Shown here: positions 15,775 through 22,817 of the stretch, piece after piece
Numbering within the stretch: position 1 is the stretch's first letter
Layout: each line of letters starts with the position of its first letter
Assembly: GCF_019977235.1 (NCBI RefSeq)
Contig: NZ_AP024646.1
Span: 5,022,001-5,086,000, forward strand
Direction: 5' to 3'
Length of the DNA stretch: 64,000 nucleotides
From: Arthrobacter sp. StoSoilB5
Lineage (GTDB): Bacteria > Actinomycetota > Actinomycetes > Actinomycetales > Micrococcaceae
Notes under the pieces: generated by a model
The model's database searches: none
The model's input: only the letters and a program-made list of their open reading frames with translations
What the model was told of the DNA's origin: nothing
Program-made: the position numbers and the translations under genes

Positions 15775-17263
15775 CTTGGGCTCCTTGCCGGCTCTGCCAC
15801 TCGGCAAACTTGGCCTGCCATTCCTTGTTCATCGGGTAAAGTCCGTCGACGCTGTTGCCTTCCTGGACCATCTGGAAGATGAACGTCTCTTCTTTTTCCT
15901 GCTGGATGCAGTCCTCCACGAGTTCCTCGGCGATGGCTGGCGGGATCACCAGGATGCCGTCCGAGTCGGCCACGATGATGTCCCCCGGTTGAACCGTGGC
16001 GCCGCCGCACGCGATAGTGATGTCCGTGTCCCAAGGAATGTGCCGGCGGCCCAGCACTGCCGGGTGTGGATTCGCGAAGTAGGTCGGCATCTCCAGGTCG
16101 GCCACGGCCGAGTAGTCGCGCACGCCGCCGTCGGTGATGATGGCGGCAGCGCCGCGCACCTGGGCACGCAGCGCGAGGATGTCGCCTACCGTGCCGGTGC
16201 CCTTTTCGCCGCGGGCTTCCATGACAAGGATTTCGCCCTCGTTCACGGAATCGATGGCGCGCTTCTGTGCATTGAACCCGCCACCGTGGGTCTTGAACAG
16301 ATCCTCGCGATTAGGCACGTAACGCAGGGTGCGGGCGAGGCCCACCACTTTGCGGTCCGGGCGGGTGGCCTGCAGGCCGTCGATGCTCACGTTGTTCAGT
16401 CCACGCTTGCGCATCTGGGAAGAAAGGGTAGCGGTCGCGACACTTTCCAGCTTCGCTTTCAACGCGGGCGAAAGCACACTCGCAGCAGGCGCCAAACCAG
16501 CAGCTTCCCGCGATCCGTAGGCCTCCTCCCGCTGGGTGTCATCAGTCTTGGGCTGGGCACCAAAGTCCGCGAACGGCGTCGTACCTTCCGTTACTTTGGT
16601 GGCCAGACGGCCGCTGCTGAAGTCGCCTCCGGTGACCTCAATTTCGACGACGTCACCCGGCTTGGCAACGGAAGCGCCCGCCGGGGTGCCGGTGAGGATG
16701 ATGTCGCCCTCTTCGAGCGTTAGCAGCTGGGAGAGGTCCGCGACAAGCTGCGCGAAGGGGAAGAGCAGGTCCTCGGTGGTGTCGTCCTGGACGAGGTCGC
16801 TGTTGTGCCACGTGCGGATCCGCAGGGCTGCGGGATCAACCGCGTCAGCGGGGATCAAAGCGGGGCCAACGGGCGTGAAGCCGTCGCCGCCCTTTGACCG
16901 AACGTTGGAGCCCTTGTCCGCGTAGCGGAGATCGTAGACGCCGAGGTCGTTACTCGCGGTAACCCATTCGACGTGGCTCCATGCGTCTTCGAGACCCACG
17001 CGACGGGCGGACTTGCCGATGATCAGGGCGATCTCGCCTTCGTAGCCGAGCAGTTCGCAACCAGCCGGGCGCTCAACGGTTCCGGGAGCCTCCGCGGAAC
17101 CAAGTGCCAGTGAAGACGGAGGCTTCAGGAAGTACGAAGGCTGCTCCGGGGTGCGTCCGCGCTGGGCCGCGCGGCTGGGGTAATTGATGTGGACGGCAAT
17201 GACTTTGCGGGTGCGGGCCAGCATGTCCTGGCTGACTTCCTGGGTCCGGAACTCCAGTGTCAC
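15767..17263 (-). CDS. fusion of FAH-family (HpaG-like) and RraA-family domains
   Basis: 498 residues with two distinct enzymes in one chain. Residues 20-230 are a fumarylacetoacetate hydrolase fold: metal site GYEGEIAL with Glu75 and Glu77, GGDGFTPVGP, and EEGDIILTGTPAG. Residues about 266-480 are an RraA-like pyruvate aldolase/decarboxylase fold with TVGDILALRAQVRGAA and TDGGVRD. E. coli HpaG instead has two FAH domains, one the OPET decarboxylase and one the isomerase. Here the RraA half may do the decarboxylation, as RraA relatives decarboxylate oxaloacetate, leaving the FAH half as isomerase. No separate hpaF is seen. It is the first gene behind the hpa promoter. Confidence 0.85.
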   Translation of the reverse strand: MTLEFRTQEVSQDMLARTRKVIAVHINYPSRAAQRGRTPEQPSYFLKPPSSLALGSAEAPGTVERPAGCELLGYEGEIALIIGKSARRVGLEDAWSHVEWVTASNDLGVYDLRYADKGSNVRSKGGDGFTPVGPALIPADAVDPAALRIRTWHNSDLVQDDTTEDLLFPFAQLVADLSQLLTLEEGDIILTGTPAGASVAKPGDVVEIEVTGGDFSSGRLATKVTEGTTPFADFGAQPKTDDTQREEAYGSREAAGLAPAASVLSPALKAKLESVATATLSSQMRKRGLNNVSIDGLQATRPDRKVVGLARTLRYVPNREDLFKTHGGGFNAQKRAIDSVNEGEILVMEARGEKGTGTVGDILALRAQVRGAAAIITDGGVRDYSAVADLEMPTYFANPHPAVLGRRHIPWDTDITIACGGATVQPGDIIVADSDGILVIPPAIAEELVEDCIQQEKEETFIFQMVQEGNSVDGLYPMNKEWQAKFAEWQSRQGAQGD

Positions 17264-17300
17264 GGCGCCTCCTCCTGATCGAACATTTATCGAGTACGAA

Positions 17301-17312
17301 ATCGTATACGAT
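17301..17312. promoter_or_regulatory. GntR operator palindrome of the hpa operon
   Basis: ATCGTATACGAT is a perfect 12-bp palindrome and fits the FadR/GntR consensus yGTM-KACr. It begins two bases downstream of the -10 box of the proposed promoter, a position suited to repression. Confidence 0.65.
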
Positions 17313-17313
17313 A

Positions 17314-17342
17314 ACTATGACCTTCGATCAGAAAGACGTCAA
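17314..17342 (-). promoter_or_regulatory. sigma-70 type promoter of the hpa operon
   Basis: On the minus strand TTGACG (17342-17337), a 17-bp spacer, and CATAGT (17319-17314). Both boxes match the consensus at four or more of six positions. Transcription would start near the GntR palindrome, about 45 bp before the first start codon. Confidence 0.6.
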
Positions 17343-17353
17343 CCCCCTTTTTC

Positions 17354-17385
17354 AACCCAACTGACTCGCAACAGTTAGTTGGGTT
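17354..17385. repeat. inverted repeat upstream of the hpa promoter
   Basis: AACCCAACT (17354-17362) and AGTTGGGTT (17377-17385) form a perfect 9-bp inverted repeat with a 14-base loop. It lies just upstream of the -35 box. It could be an activator site or a terminator insulating the operon from leftward transcription. Confidence 0.4.
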
Positions 17386-17532
17386 AATCAGAAGGGGCGT
17401 GCAGGTTTGCCAACATGCAGCCCGCCGGAATCGCGCGCCATGGCACTGGCACGCCCCCTGGAGAAACTGACGGGCCGGGAATAAGTTTCAAAATGAGTGC
17501 ATCCTTCGCGTGGACTCCCGTAGGGTACCCGC

Positions 17533-18237
17533 ATGGACATCATCCTGGTACCCGGTTTCTGGTTGGACGCTTCATCGTGGGACGAGGTGACGCCGCCTCT
17601 TGTGGCGGCTGGGCACTCCGTTCACCCCCTCACGCTTCCCGGCCTGGAGGCTGTTGACGCTCCACGCGCCGGAATTGGCCTTCGCACGCACATCGACGCC
17701 GTGGTGGAGAAGGTGGATTCCCTCTCCGGCAAGGTGGTTCTGGTAGGCCACTCAGGCGGCGGCGCTATCATCCACGGCGTCGTTGACGCCCGGCCGGACC
17801 GCGTGGACCGCGCCATCTATGTGGACAGCGGCCCACTCGGTGAGGGCGGCGTGATCAATGATGAACTGCCCGATGACGGCGACGAAATCCCGCTACCCCC
17901 ATGGGAAGGCTTCGAGGACGCCGACCTCATCGACCTGACCGATGACCTCAAGGAAGCCTTCCGCGCACGGGCCATCCCGGAACCCAAAGGCGTCGCCTTC
18001 GACCAACAACATCTTCACGACGTACGGCGCTATGACGTCCCGGCCACCATCATCACCTGCCAGTTCCCGTCGTCGCTGCTTCAGGAATGGATGGACGCCG
18101 GGCACCCGTTCACGGCGGAACTCGCACGCATCCGGGACGTCGATTACGTTGACCTGCCCACGGGACATTGGCCGCAGTTCACCAAGCCACATGAGTTGGG
18201 CGAAGCCATCCTGTCAGTCGTCGAGCGCGCCACTTAA
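17533..18237 (+). CDS. alpha/beta-fold hydrolase
   Basis: 234 residues. The N-terminal strand DIILVPGFWLDASSW gives the oxyanion region, VGHSGGG is the nucleophile elbow with Ser74, and LPTGHWPQF near the end carries the catalytic His. The cap region is short. It resembles small esterase or lactonase-like hydrolases of the HNL/MES type, but the substrate is unknown. It stands alone between the hpa promoter and a convergent YtxH-like gene. Confidence 0.85.
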   Translation: MDIILVPGFWLDASSWDEVTPPLVAAGHSVHPLTLPGLEAVDAPRAGIGLRTHIDAVVEKVDSLSGKVVLVGHSGGGAIIHGVVDARPDRVDRAIYVDSGPLGEGGVINDELPDDGDEIPLPPWEGFEDADLIDLTDDLKEAFRARAIPEPKGVAFDQQHLHDVRRYDVPATIITCQFPSSLLQEWMDAGHPFTAELARIRDVDYVDLPTGHWPQFTKPHELGEAILSVVERAT

Positions 18238-18284
18238 CGCTCGACGTCGGACGGCCCTGCCGTTGGGCAGGAACCTTGCGGAGG

Positions 18285-18749
18285 TCAGGGCTTGGGCGGC
18301 GTGTTGGTCGCTGGCCCTTCTGGCGCGGCACCGCCCTCGTCCGTCCAATCGCTTCCCGTGGTGTCATCGAGCGCAGGATCGGAGACTACATCCGGCCTGA
18401 CTGGCGGCGTTGAGGTGGAACCAGTTGAGGTGGAACCAGTGGTAGAAGAAGAGGCAGTGGAGCCGGTGCTGGAGCCGCCATGTGGCCCGGACTTGGACTC
18501 CAAAATGCCCGGAAACATCGCTTCGGCCCTCTCCAGGAACTTTCTGCCCGCAGCGTAGAGGTTATCCAGGATGTCAGGGACTGTTTCCTGGACGGCCTCG
18601 GTGGCCTGATGGACGTTCTCTTGAACTTCCGGGTTCTTCCAGACCTTTTGGGCGCCTCCGCGAACGCGCCGGTACACCTCCGGCCAGGACTTGGACCCCC
18701 ACACATAGCCGACAGCGACGCCGGCGGCGAACAATGCTTTCCCTTTCAC
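18285..18749 (-). CDS. YtxH-like small membrane-anchored protein
   Basis: 154 residues. It begins with a short hydrophobic segment ALFAAGVAVGYVWGSKSW that ends in a Gly-rich turn like YtxH domains. An amphipathic helix follows (VHQATEAVQETVPDILDNLY). The C-terminal third is low-complexity Ser/Thr/Gly, then Pro and acidic residues. Part of it is encoded by two exact 15-bp tandem units at 18411-18440. Function is unknown; such proteins are often stress-induced and lie near CsbD genes, as here. Confidence 0.7.
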   Translation of the reverse strand: MKGKALFAAGVAVGYVWGSKSWPEVYRRVRGGAQKVWKNPEVQENVHQATEAVQETVPDILDNLYAAGRKFLERAEAMFPGILESKSGPHGGSSTGSTASSSTTGSTSTGSTSTPPVRPDVVSDPALDDTTGSDWTDEGGAAPEGPATNTPPKP

Positions 18750-18935
18750 AGGATCAACTCCTTTCGAGGTGCTATTCCTACGACACTAGTCCGGCCACCA
18801 CCCGCTGTCACGCGCACATTCAGGGATGGTCGGTTAACGATCATTTGCTGAATTGAAAAAGAGGACTAAACTTTAATGCCAACCAGCGGAAAACCCGCAG
18901 GCGGCAACCACATCGCAACCCGAGGAGTGAAAACC

Positions 18936-19124
18936 ATGGGACTGGATGACAAGATCAAGAATGCTGCGGAAGAAGCGGCCGGCAAGGTCAAGGAAAAGAC
19001 CGGCGAAGCGACCGGCGACAGGGACCTCCAGGCCGAGGGCGCGGGCGAGCAAGCGTCGGCCAACGTGAAGCAGGCTGGCGAGAAAGTTAAGGACGCCGCG
19101 AAGGACGCCTTCGACGACAAGTAG
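18936..19124 (+). CDS. CsbD family stress protein
   Basis: 62 residues starting MGLDDKIKNAAEEAAGKVKE, highly charged, with the repeated K-x-K-E-x-x-G-E and EQASANVKQAGEKVKDAAKD pattern of CsbD proteins. I use the ATG at 18936, which follows GAGGAG; an earlier in-frame ATG at 18876 would add 20 atypical residues. CsbD proteins are small, soluble and induced in general stress and stationary phase; their biochemical role is unsettled. Confidence 0.88.
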   Translation: MGLDDKIKNAAEEAAGKVKEKTGEATGDRDLQAEGAGEQASANVKQAGEKVKDAAKDAFDDK

Positions 19125-19457
19125 CTACAAGTAGCGGATTTCAACGTCATACCACCTCAGTTCGCGGGGCAAGGGCCACAACCGGCAAAATAGTCAGGTT
19201 ACTTGCTGTTGTTCCCGGGACCCGCTAGCGTTGCTGTTGTAGGACCACGGTCCGGCCCGGTGGACAGGCGTGCGGACAGGAGTGCTTTTGGCTGCATTTA
19301 ACAATTTAATCGACGTTTGCAAAAAACGTCCCGCCCCATATTCCGCTGGGCCTCACGTGGTTCTGTTGCAGCGCTTATCCGCTGGAACTGACAACCGATG
19401 AACTGAACCGCTTCACGAGTTCATGGAATTTCCATCAACAAGAAAGTAGGAGCAAAA
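19125..19457. other. 333-bp region without a convincing gene
   Basis: Between the CsbD and YeaQ-type genes. It is AT-richer toward the right and includes the run CAAAAAACG. A 37-codon TTG frame at 19288-19401 has an AGGAG site but no recognisable content. Most likely it holds the promoter and leader of the YeaQ-type gene. Confidence 0.4.
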
Positions 19458-19730
19458 ATGGGTTTCTTTGGTTTTCTTTTGCTCGGCCTTTTGGCTGGTG
19501 CTATCGCAAAGCTTATTCTTCCGGGCCGCCAGGGAGGCGGCTGGTTGGTTACCTTGCTGCTGGGCGTCGTTGGCGCCCTCTTGGGCGGCTGGATCGGCGG
19601 CCTGATCTTCGGCGAGGGACTGACAGAATTCTTCGCCATTCGGACATGGCTCCTGGCCATCGGCGGATCCATTGTCGTCCTGCTGATTTACGGCCTGGCC
19701 ACAGGAGGACGCCGGACCCACCATGGCTGA
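19458..19730 (+). CDS. GlsB/YeaQ/YmgE family membrane protein
   Basis: 90 residues with three hydrophobic helices. The opening GFFGFLLLGLLAGAIAKLIL followed by PGRQGGGW is the signature of the transglycosylase-associated family. GALLGGWIGG and LAIGGSIVVLLIYG complete it. These small inner-membrane proteins are induced by envelope and general stress. AAGTAGGAG precedes the ATG. The next gene overlaps its end by eight bases, so the two are cotranscribed. Confidence 0.88.
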   Translation: MGFFGFLLLGLLAGAIAKLILPGRQGGGWLVTLLLGVVGALLGGWIGGLIFGEGLTEFFAIRTWLLAIGGSIVVLLIYGLATGGRRTHHG

Positions 19731-19983
19731 CGAAACCACGCCCAACACCAACCAGGACGATCTCGAGGGCCAATACTCAGAAGGTGACTATGGCGCCGCC
19801 GGCGCATCGCCTGATGCCCTGAAGAAAGATGCTGGCGGGGACTACACCGCAGGTGACTACGCCGAGAAGACCGTGCCGTCCGCGGACGCGGAGCTCGATG
19901 AAAGCAACACGGAAGACACCCCCGAAGACAGGCCGTTCTCGTCCGAACCGGATGACGAAGCTTCCGGATCGGGCCATCCTTAG
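19723..19983 (+). CDS. acidic, probably disordered hypothetical protein
   Basis: 86 residues, strongly acidic (Asp, Glu, Ser, Pro, Thr) with no hydrophobic core. Two similar blocks occur, EGDYGAAGASPDALKKDAGG and the shorter TAGDYAEKTVPS. It is translationally coupled to the YeaQ-type gene by an eight-base overlap and has GGAGG upstream. It looks like an intrinsically disordered partner or protectant, but no family is recognised. Confidence 0.65.
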   Translation: MADETTPNTNQDDLEGQYSEGDYGAAGASPDALKKDAGGDYTAGDYAEKTVPSADAELDESNTEDTPEDRPFSSEPDDEASGSGHP

Positions 19984-20540
19984 GGGTCCTTGAGAAGCTT
20001 CAGCGCCTCGTCAAGCGGCAAGACCCGCTGACGATATTCACGGGTAAGAACCCGGAGGACTGCTTCGGCAGCCTCCGGGTTCTCTGTTGCAATGGCATCG
20101 GCCGCGTAAATCACCCGGATGTTATGTGCGAAAGCATCAGCGGCTGTCTGCGCAATGCAGTTGTGGGCAGAGACTCCGGCCAGAATGACGGTGTCCACGC
20201 CCCAGTTCCGGAGGCGCATCCCCAAGTCGGTGCCCATGAAGGCGCTGTCCCGCGTTTTCACCATCTGTGGAAAGTCGGCCGTAACGAGGCCCGGAACGAA
20301 CGCGGCCTGCTCACTCTCCCTGAAGATGAAGCCCTGGTCATCGTCCAGCATGTTCAGGCTCCACGTGGACTTGTCCCGCTCATGCTGGGTACCTACCAAG
20401 AGGACGTTTGCCCCTGCCTCCCGCGCTGCGCTGGTCAGTGAGTTGCAAGCCGCGACTACTTCTTCCTGTCGACGTTTCAGGGCAGGTTCTTCGAAAAAGG
20501 CGTTCTGCATGTCGATGACCAGCACGGCAATCATGCGCAT
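19980..20540 (-). CDS. isochorismatase-family cysteine hydrolase
   Basis: 186 residues with the full catalytic triad of the family: Asp10 (VLVIDMQNAF), Lys95 (MVKTRDSAF) and Cys128 (GVSAHNCIAQTA). The cis-peptide context VILAGVSAHNC fits amidohydrolase-type members such as nicotinamidase or N-carbamoyl hydrolases rather than true isochorismatase. The substrate cannot be named. It converges with the acidic-protein gene, overlapping its stop by four bases, and lies 20 bp downstream of the SDR gene. Confidence 0.85.
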   Translation of the reverse strand: MRMIAVLVIDMQNAFFEEPALKRRQEEVVAACNSLTSAAREAGANVLLVGTQHERDKSTWSLNMLDDDQGFIFRESEQAAFVPGLVTADFPQMVKTRDSAFMGTDLGMRLRNWGVDTVILAGVSAHNCIAQTAADAFAHNIRVIYAADAIATENPEAAEAVLRVLTREYRQRVLPLDEALKLLKDP

Positions 20541-20559
20541 ACCCCTCCCTTGTCTTGGA

Positions 20560-21504
20560 TCAGAGGCCCTTGCCGCCGGTCACGGGAAGCACAGCGCCTG
20601 AAATGTATGAGCCTTCATCAGAAGCGAGGAGCACATAAGCGGGCGCCAGCTCCGCAGGTTGCCCGGCACGGCCCAGCGGCGTGTCCTGGCCGAACGTTGG
20701 AAGCTTGTCGGGCCATTCCGTGGCGGGGATCAACGGTGTCCAAATCGGGCCTGGGGCCACCGCGTTAACACGGATTCCCTTCGGGCCGAGTTCCTCGGCC
20801 ATGGCTTTGGTAAAGGCTACTTGGGCAGCCTTCGTCATGGCATAGTCCACAAGTTGGGCAGAAGGATTAAAGGCCTGGATGGACGCCGTGACAATGATCG
20901 ACGCTCCGGGGCGGAGATGCGGAATCGCGGCCTGTGCTGTCCAGATCAGCGAGTACAGGTTGGTTTTGAAGACGCGGTCGAATTCCTCGGTGGGGATGGT
21001 CTCCAACCCCTCACGGTTCTTTTGGTACGCGGCGTTCAGGACGACGACGTTAAGGCCGCCCAACTCCTGCACCGTGCGCTCCACGATCTCCGCCGCGAAC
21101 TTTTCGTCGCGCGCATCGCCTGGCATCAACACTGCCTGCGCTCCGCACTCACGGATCCATTCCGCCGTCGACTTCGCGTCTTCCTCTTCCTCCGGCAGGT
21201 AGCTGATGGCGACGTCGGCTCCCTCGCGGGCATACGCAATGGCTACAGCAGCACCGATGCCTGAATCACCGCCCGTGATCAGGGCCTTTTTGCCCTGGAG
21301 GCGGCCGTGCCCTACATAGCTGGACTCGCCATGATCGGGCTGGGGATTCAAAGGCTTGGTCAGGCCAGGCTGTTCCTGTTCCTGCTGGGGAAATTCATCG
21401 GAGTGGTATCCGCTGCGGGGATCCTTGGGTGCGGAGGTGAGGCGATGGTCCCCCTGCTCCCCGTTGGCTTGCTGTTCGCTGTGGTTTGGACCGGTTTGAG
21501 TCAT
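20560..21504 (-). CDS. SDR family oxidoreductase with N-terminal extension
   Basis: 314 residues. A hydrophilic Gln/Glu-rich tail of about 65 residues precedes the SDR core, as in the YhdF/YghA group. The cofactor motif is TGGDSGIG (77-84), NAAYQ marks the NAG-type strand, and the catalytic Ser (TASIQAF), Tyr and Lys (YAMTK) are present. PGPIWTPLIPA and GAVLPVTGGKG close the fold. These enzymes are general-stress-linked aldehyde or sugar dehydrogenases; the natural substrate is open. It may be cotranscribed with the isochorismatase-type gene. Confidence 0.88.
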   Translation of the reverse strand: MTQTGPNHSEQQANGEQGDHRLTSAPKDPRSGYHSDEFPQQEQEQPGLTKPLNPQPDHGESSYVGHGRLQGKKALITGGDSGIGAAVAIAYAREGADVAISYLPEEEEDAKSTAEWIRECGAQAVLMPGDARDEKFAAEIVERTVQELGGLNVVVLNAAYQKNREGLETIPTEEFDRVFKTNLYSLIWTAQAAIPHLRPGASIIVTASIQAFNPSAQLVDYAMTKAAQVAFTKAMAEELGPKGIRVNAVAPGPIWTPLIPATEWPDKLPTFGQDTPLGRAGQPAELAPAYVLLASDEGSYISGAVLPVTGGKGL

Positions 21505-21596
21505 GGTTCTGGCCTTTCTCAGATGTCTGATTTCCGGCTTTCGACGCTACCGTTGGCTGTACCCAAGCACTACCGACCCTAAACGCGCAGTGGAGG

Positions 21597-22400
21597 CTAG
21601 GTCCGGAGGGTTTTGGCCTTCACCATGAGGAACAGTCCGTAGGCGATCAGGCCCACGGCAACCGCTGCCAAAAGGTACAGCCCATAGGGCTGCTCGCTCA
21701 AGGCCCGCAAGCTCCCATCAAGGCCAGTGGATTGCGCTGGTTGGGCGCTAACGGCGGCGATGATGACCAAAAGGCCCACGAGCAACAGGGCGATGCCCTT
21801 GGCAATGTAGCCCACGATGCCGACACCGGACTGGAACTTGCGGACCGGCTCCTTGAAGGACAGCGCGAGGTCCTTTTCGAAGGTCCTCATAAAGCCGCGC
21901 ACGGCGAACACCACGCCGGTGATCATGATGCCCGCACCAATTGCGATAAGCAGGACTATCCCGAATGGCGCTTTCAAGAGTGCGACAGTTACATCGCTCG
22001 CAGATTCCCGACTATTTTGCCCCTTGCCCTGGATGAAGGACAGGATGGTGGCCGCCAGGCCGGCAAATACGATTGCCTGGGCCACAGCTGACAGCCGTTT
22101 GGAAAGCTTGTTGTCCGATTCCTTGCGGTAGCCCAGGATCGCGTTGCCCAGTTGCCACAGAGCCAAGGCGGCACAGGCGCAGAAGCACGCCCAAAGCAGG
22201 ATAGGCCCCACGGGTTGAGCCGCCAGTTGGGCGACGGCCCCACTGACGTCGGCCTCGCCGCCCCGCCCTAAGGCAAGCTGAAAGGCAATGACTCCGATGA
22301 GTATGTGCAGCAGTCCACTGACGGCGTAGCCGGCCCTGGCTACCAGTTCCAAGGCACGTGAGTTCGAGGCATCCTCGGCCACATCAGCGGCCTTCTTCAT
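21597..22400 (-). CDS. DUF1206 membrane protein
   Basis: About 267 residues with six transmembrane helices arranged as three similar two-helix units (ARAGYAVSGLLHILIGVIAF, then AQAIVFAGLAATILSFIQG, and VGIVGYIAKGIALLLVG). This is the DUF1206 architecture. The start is uncertain: ATG at 22400 follows GAGGAG too closely, AAGGAGG lies 18 bp upstream, and an ATG at 22448 would add 16 residues. Function of the family is unknown. Confidence 0.8.
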   Translation of the reverse strand: MKKAADVAEDASNSRALELVARAGYAVSGLLHILIGVIAFQLALGRGGEADVSGAVAQLAAQPVGPILLWACFCACAALALWQLGNAILGYRKESDNKLSKRLSAVAQAIVFAGLAATILSFIQGKGQNSRESASDVTVALLKAPFGIVLLIAIGAGIMITGVVFAVRGFMRTFEKDLALSFKEPVRKFQSGVGIVGYIAKGIALLLVGLLVIIAAVSAQPAQSTGLDGSLRALSEQPYGLYLLAAVAVGLIAYGLFLMVKAKTLRT

Positions 22401-22466
22401 CTCCTCTTTGATGACAAGCCTCCTTATTATTTTGTGACCTGTCACCATGGTGCCACTCGAACGCTG

Positions 22467-22670
22467 CTAAAAACCACACACCGACTGCGGCCAGATGCTC
22501 CGAAGCCCCACACCCAAAGGGTTGAACTGCTCGCGTACGGTAGTGACCGCACGGTTCTGGCCGAGGACTTCGCTTCCATGGGCGCCAGCCTCCGCGGAGC
22601 CGCCGAGGGGATCGGACTTCACATGTGCAGCACCGGTATTCAGGGGCGTGGCTGCGATCTGGTCAGGCAT
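22467..22670 (-). CDS. small hypothetical protein
   Basis: A 67-residue frame starting ATG with AGGAAGGA eight bases upstream, a good ribosome site. The sequence is hydrophilic (MPDQIAATPLNTGAAHVK at the start, ending in a Pro/Trp/Cys segment) with no membrane helix. It fills an otherwise empty 370-bp gap between the DUF1206 and DUF2264 genes, both on the same strand. No family is recognised. Confidence 0.4.
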   Translation of the reverse strand: MPDQIAATPLNTGAAHVKSDPLGGSAEAGAHGSEVLGQNRAVTTVREQFNPLGVGLRSIWPQSVCGF

Positions 22671-22817
22671 TTCGGTGGTCCTTCCTGAAAGTTCCCATCA
22701 GCTCCATTGGCTGATAGTTCAACCATGGGACGGGGCCCTCAAGAAGGACGCCGGGTCATCTCAAGATTCAGTCAAGATTCCCCCGGGCCCAGGAATAGGG
22801 GGGTGGGAAAACCGCGT

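Noticed and set aside
19288..19401. 37-codon frame with an AGGAG site
   Set aside because: TTG start, no recognisable content and no downstream hairpin; not enough to call a gene.
19980..20540. True isochorismatase of siderophore biosynthesis
   Set aside because: No siderophore genes nearby and the triad alone does not define the substrate.
22467..22670. Small frame as a truncated catalase
   Set aside because: The beginning has a vague likeness to catalase N-termini, but no haem-binding or active-site segment follows, so it is left as hypothetical.
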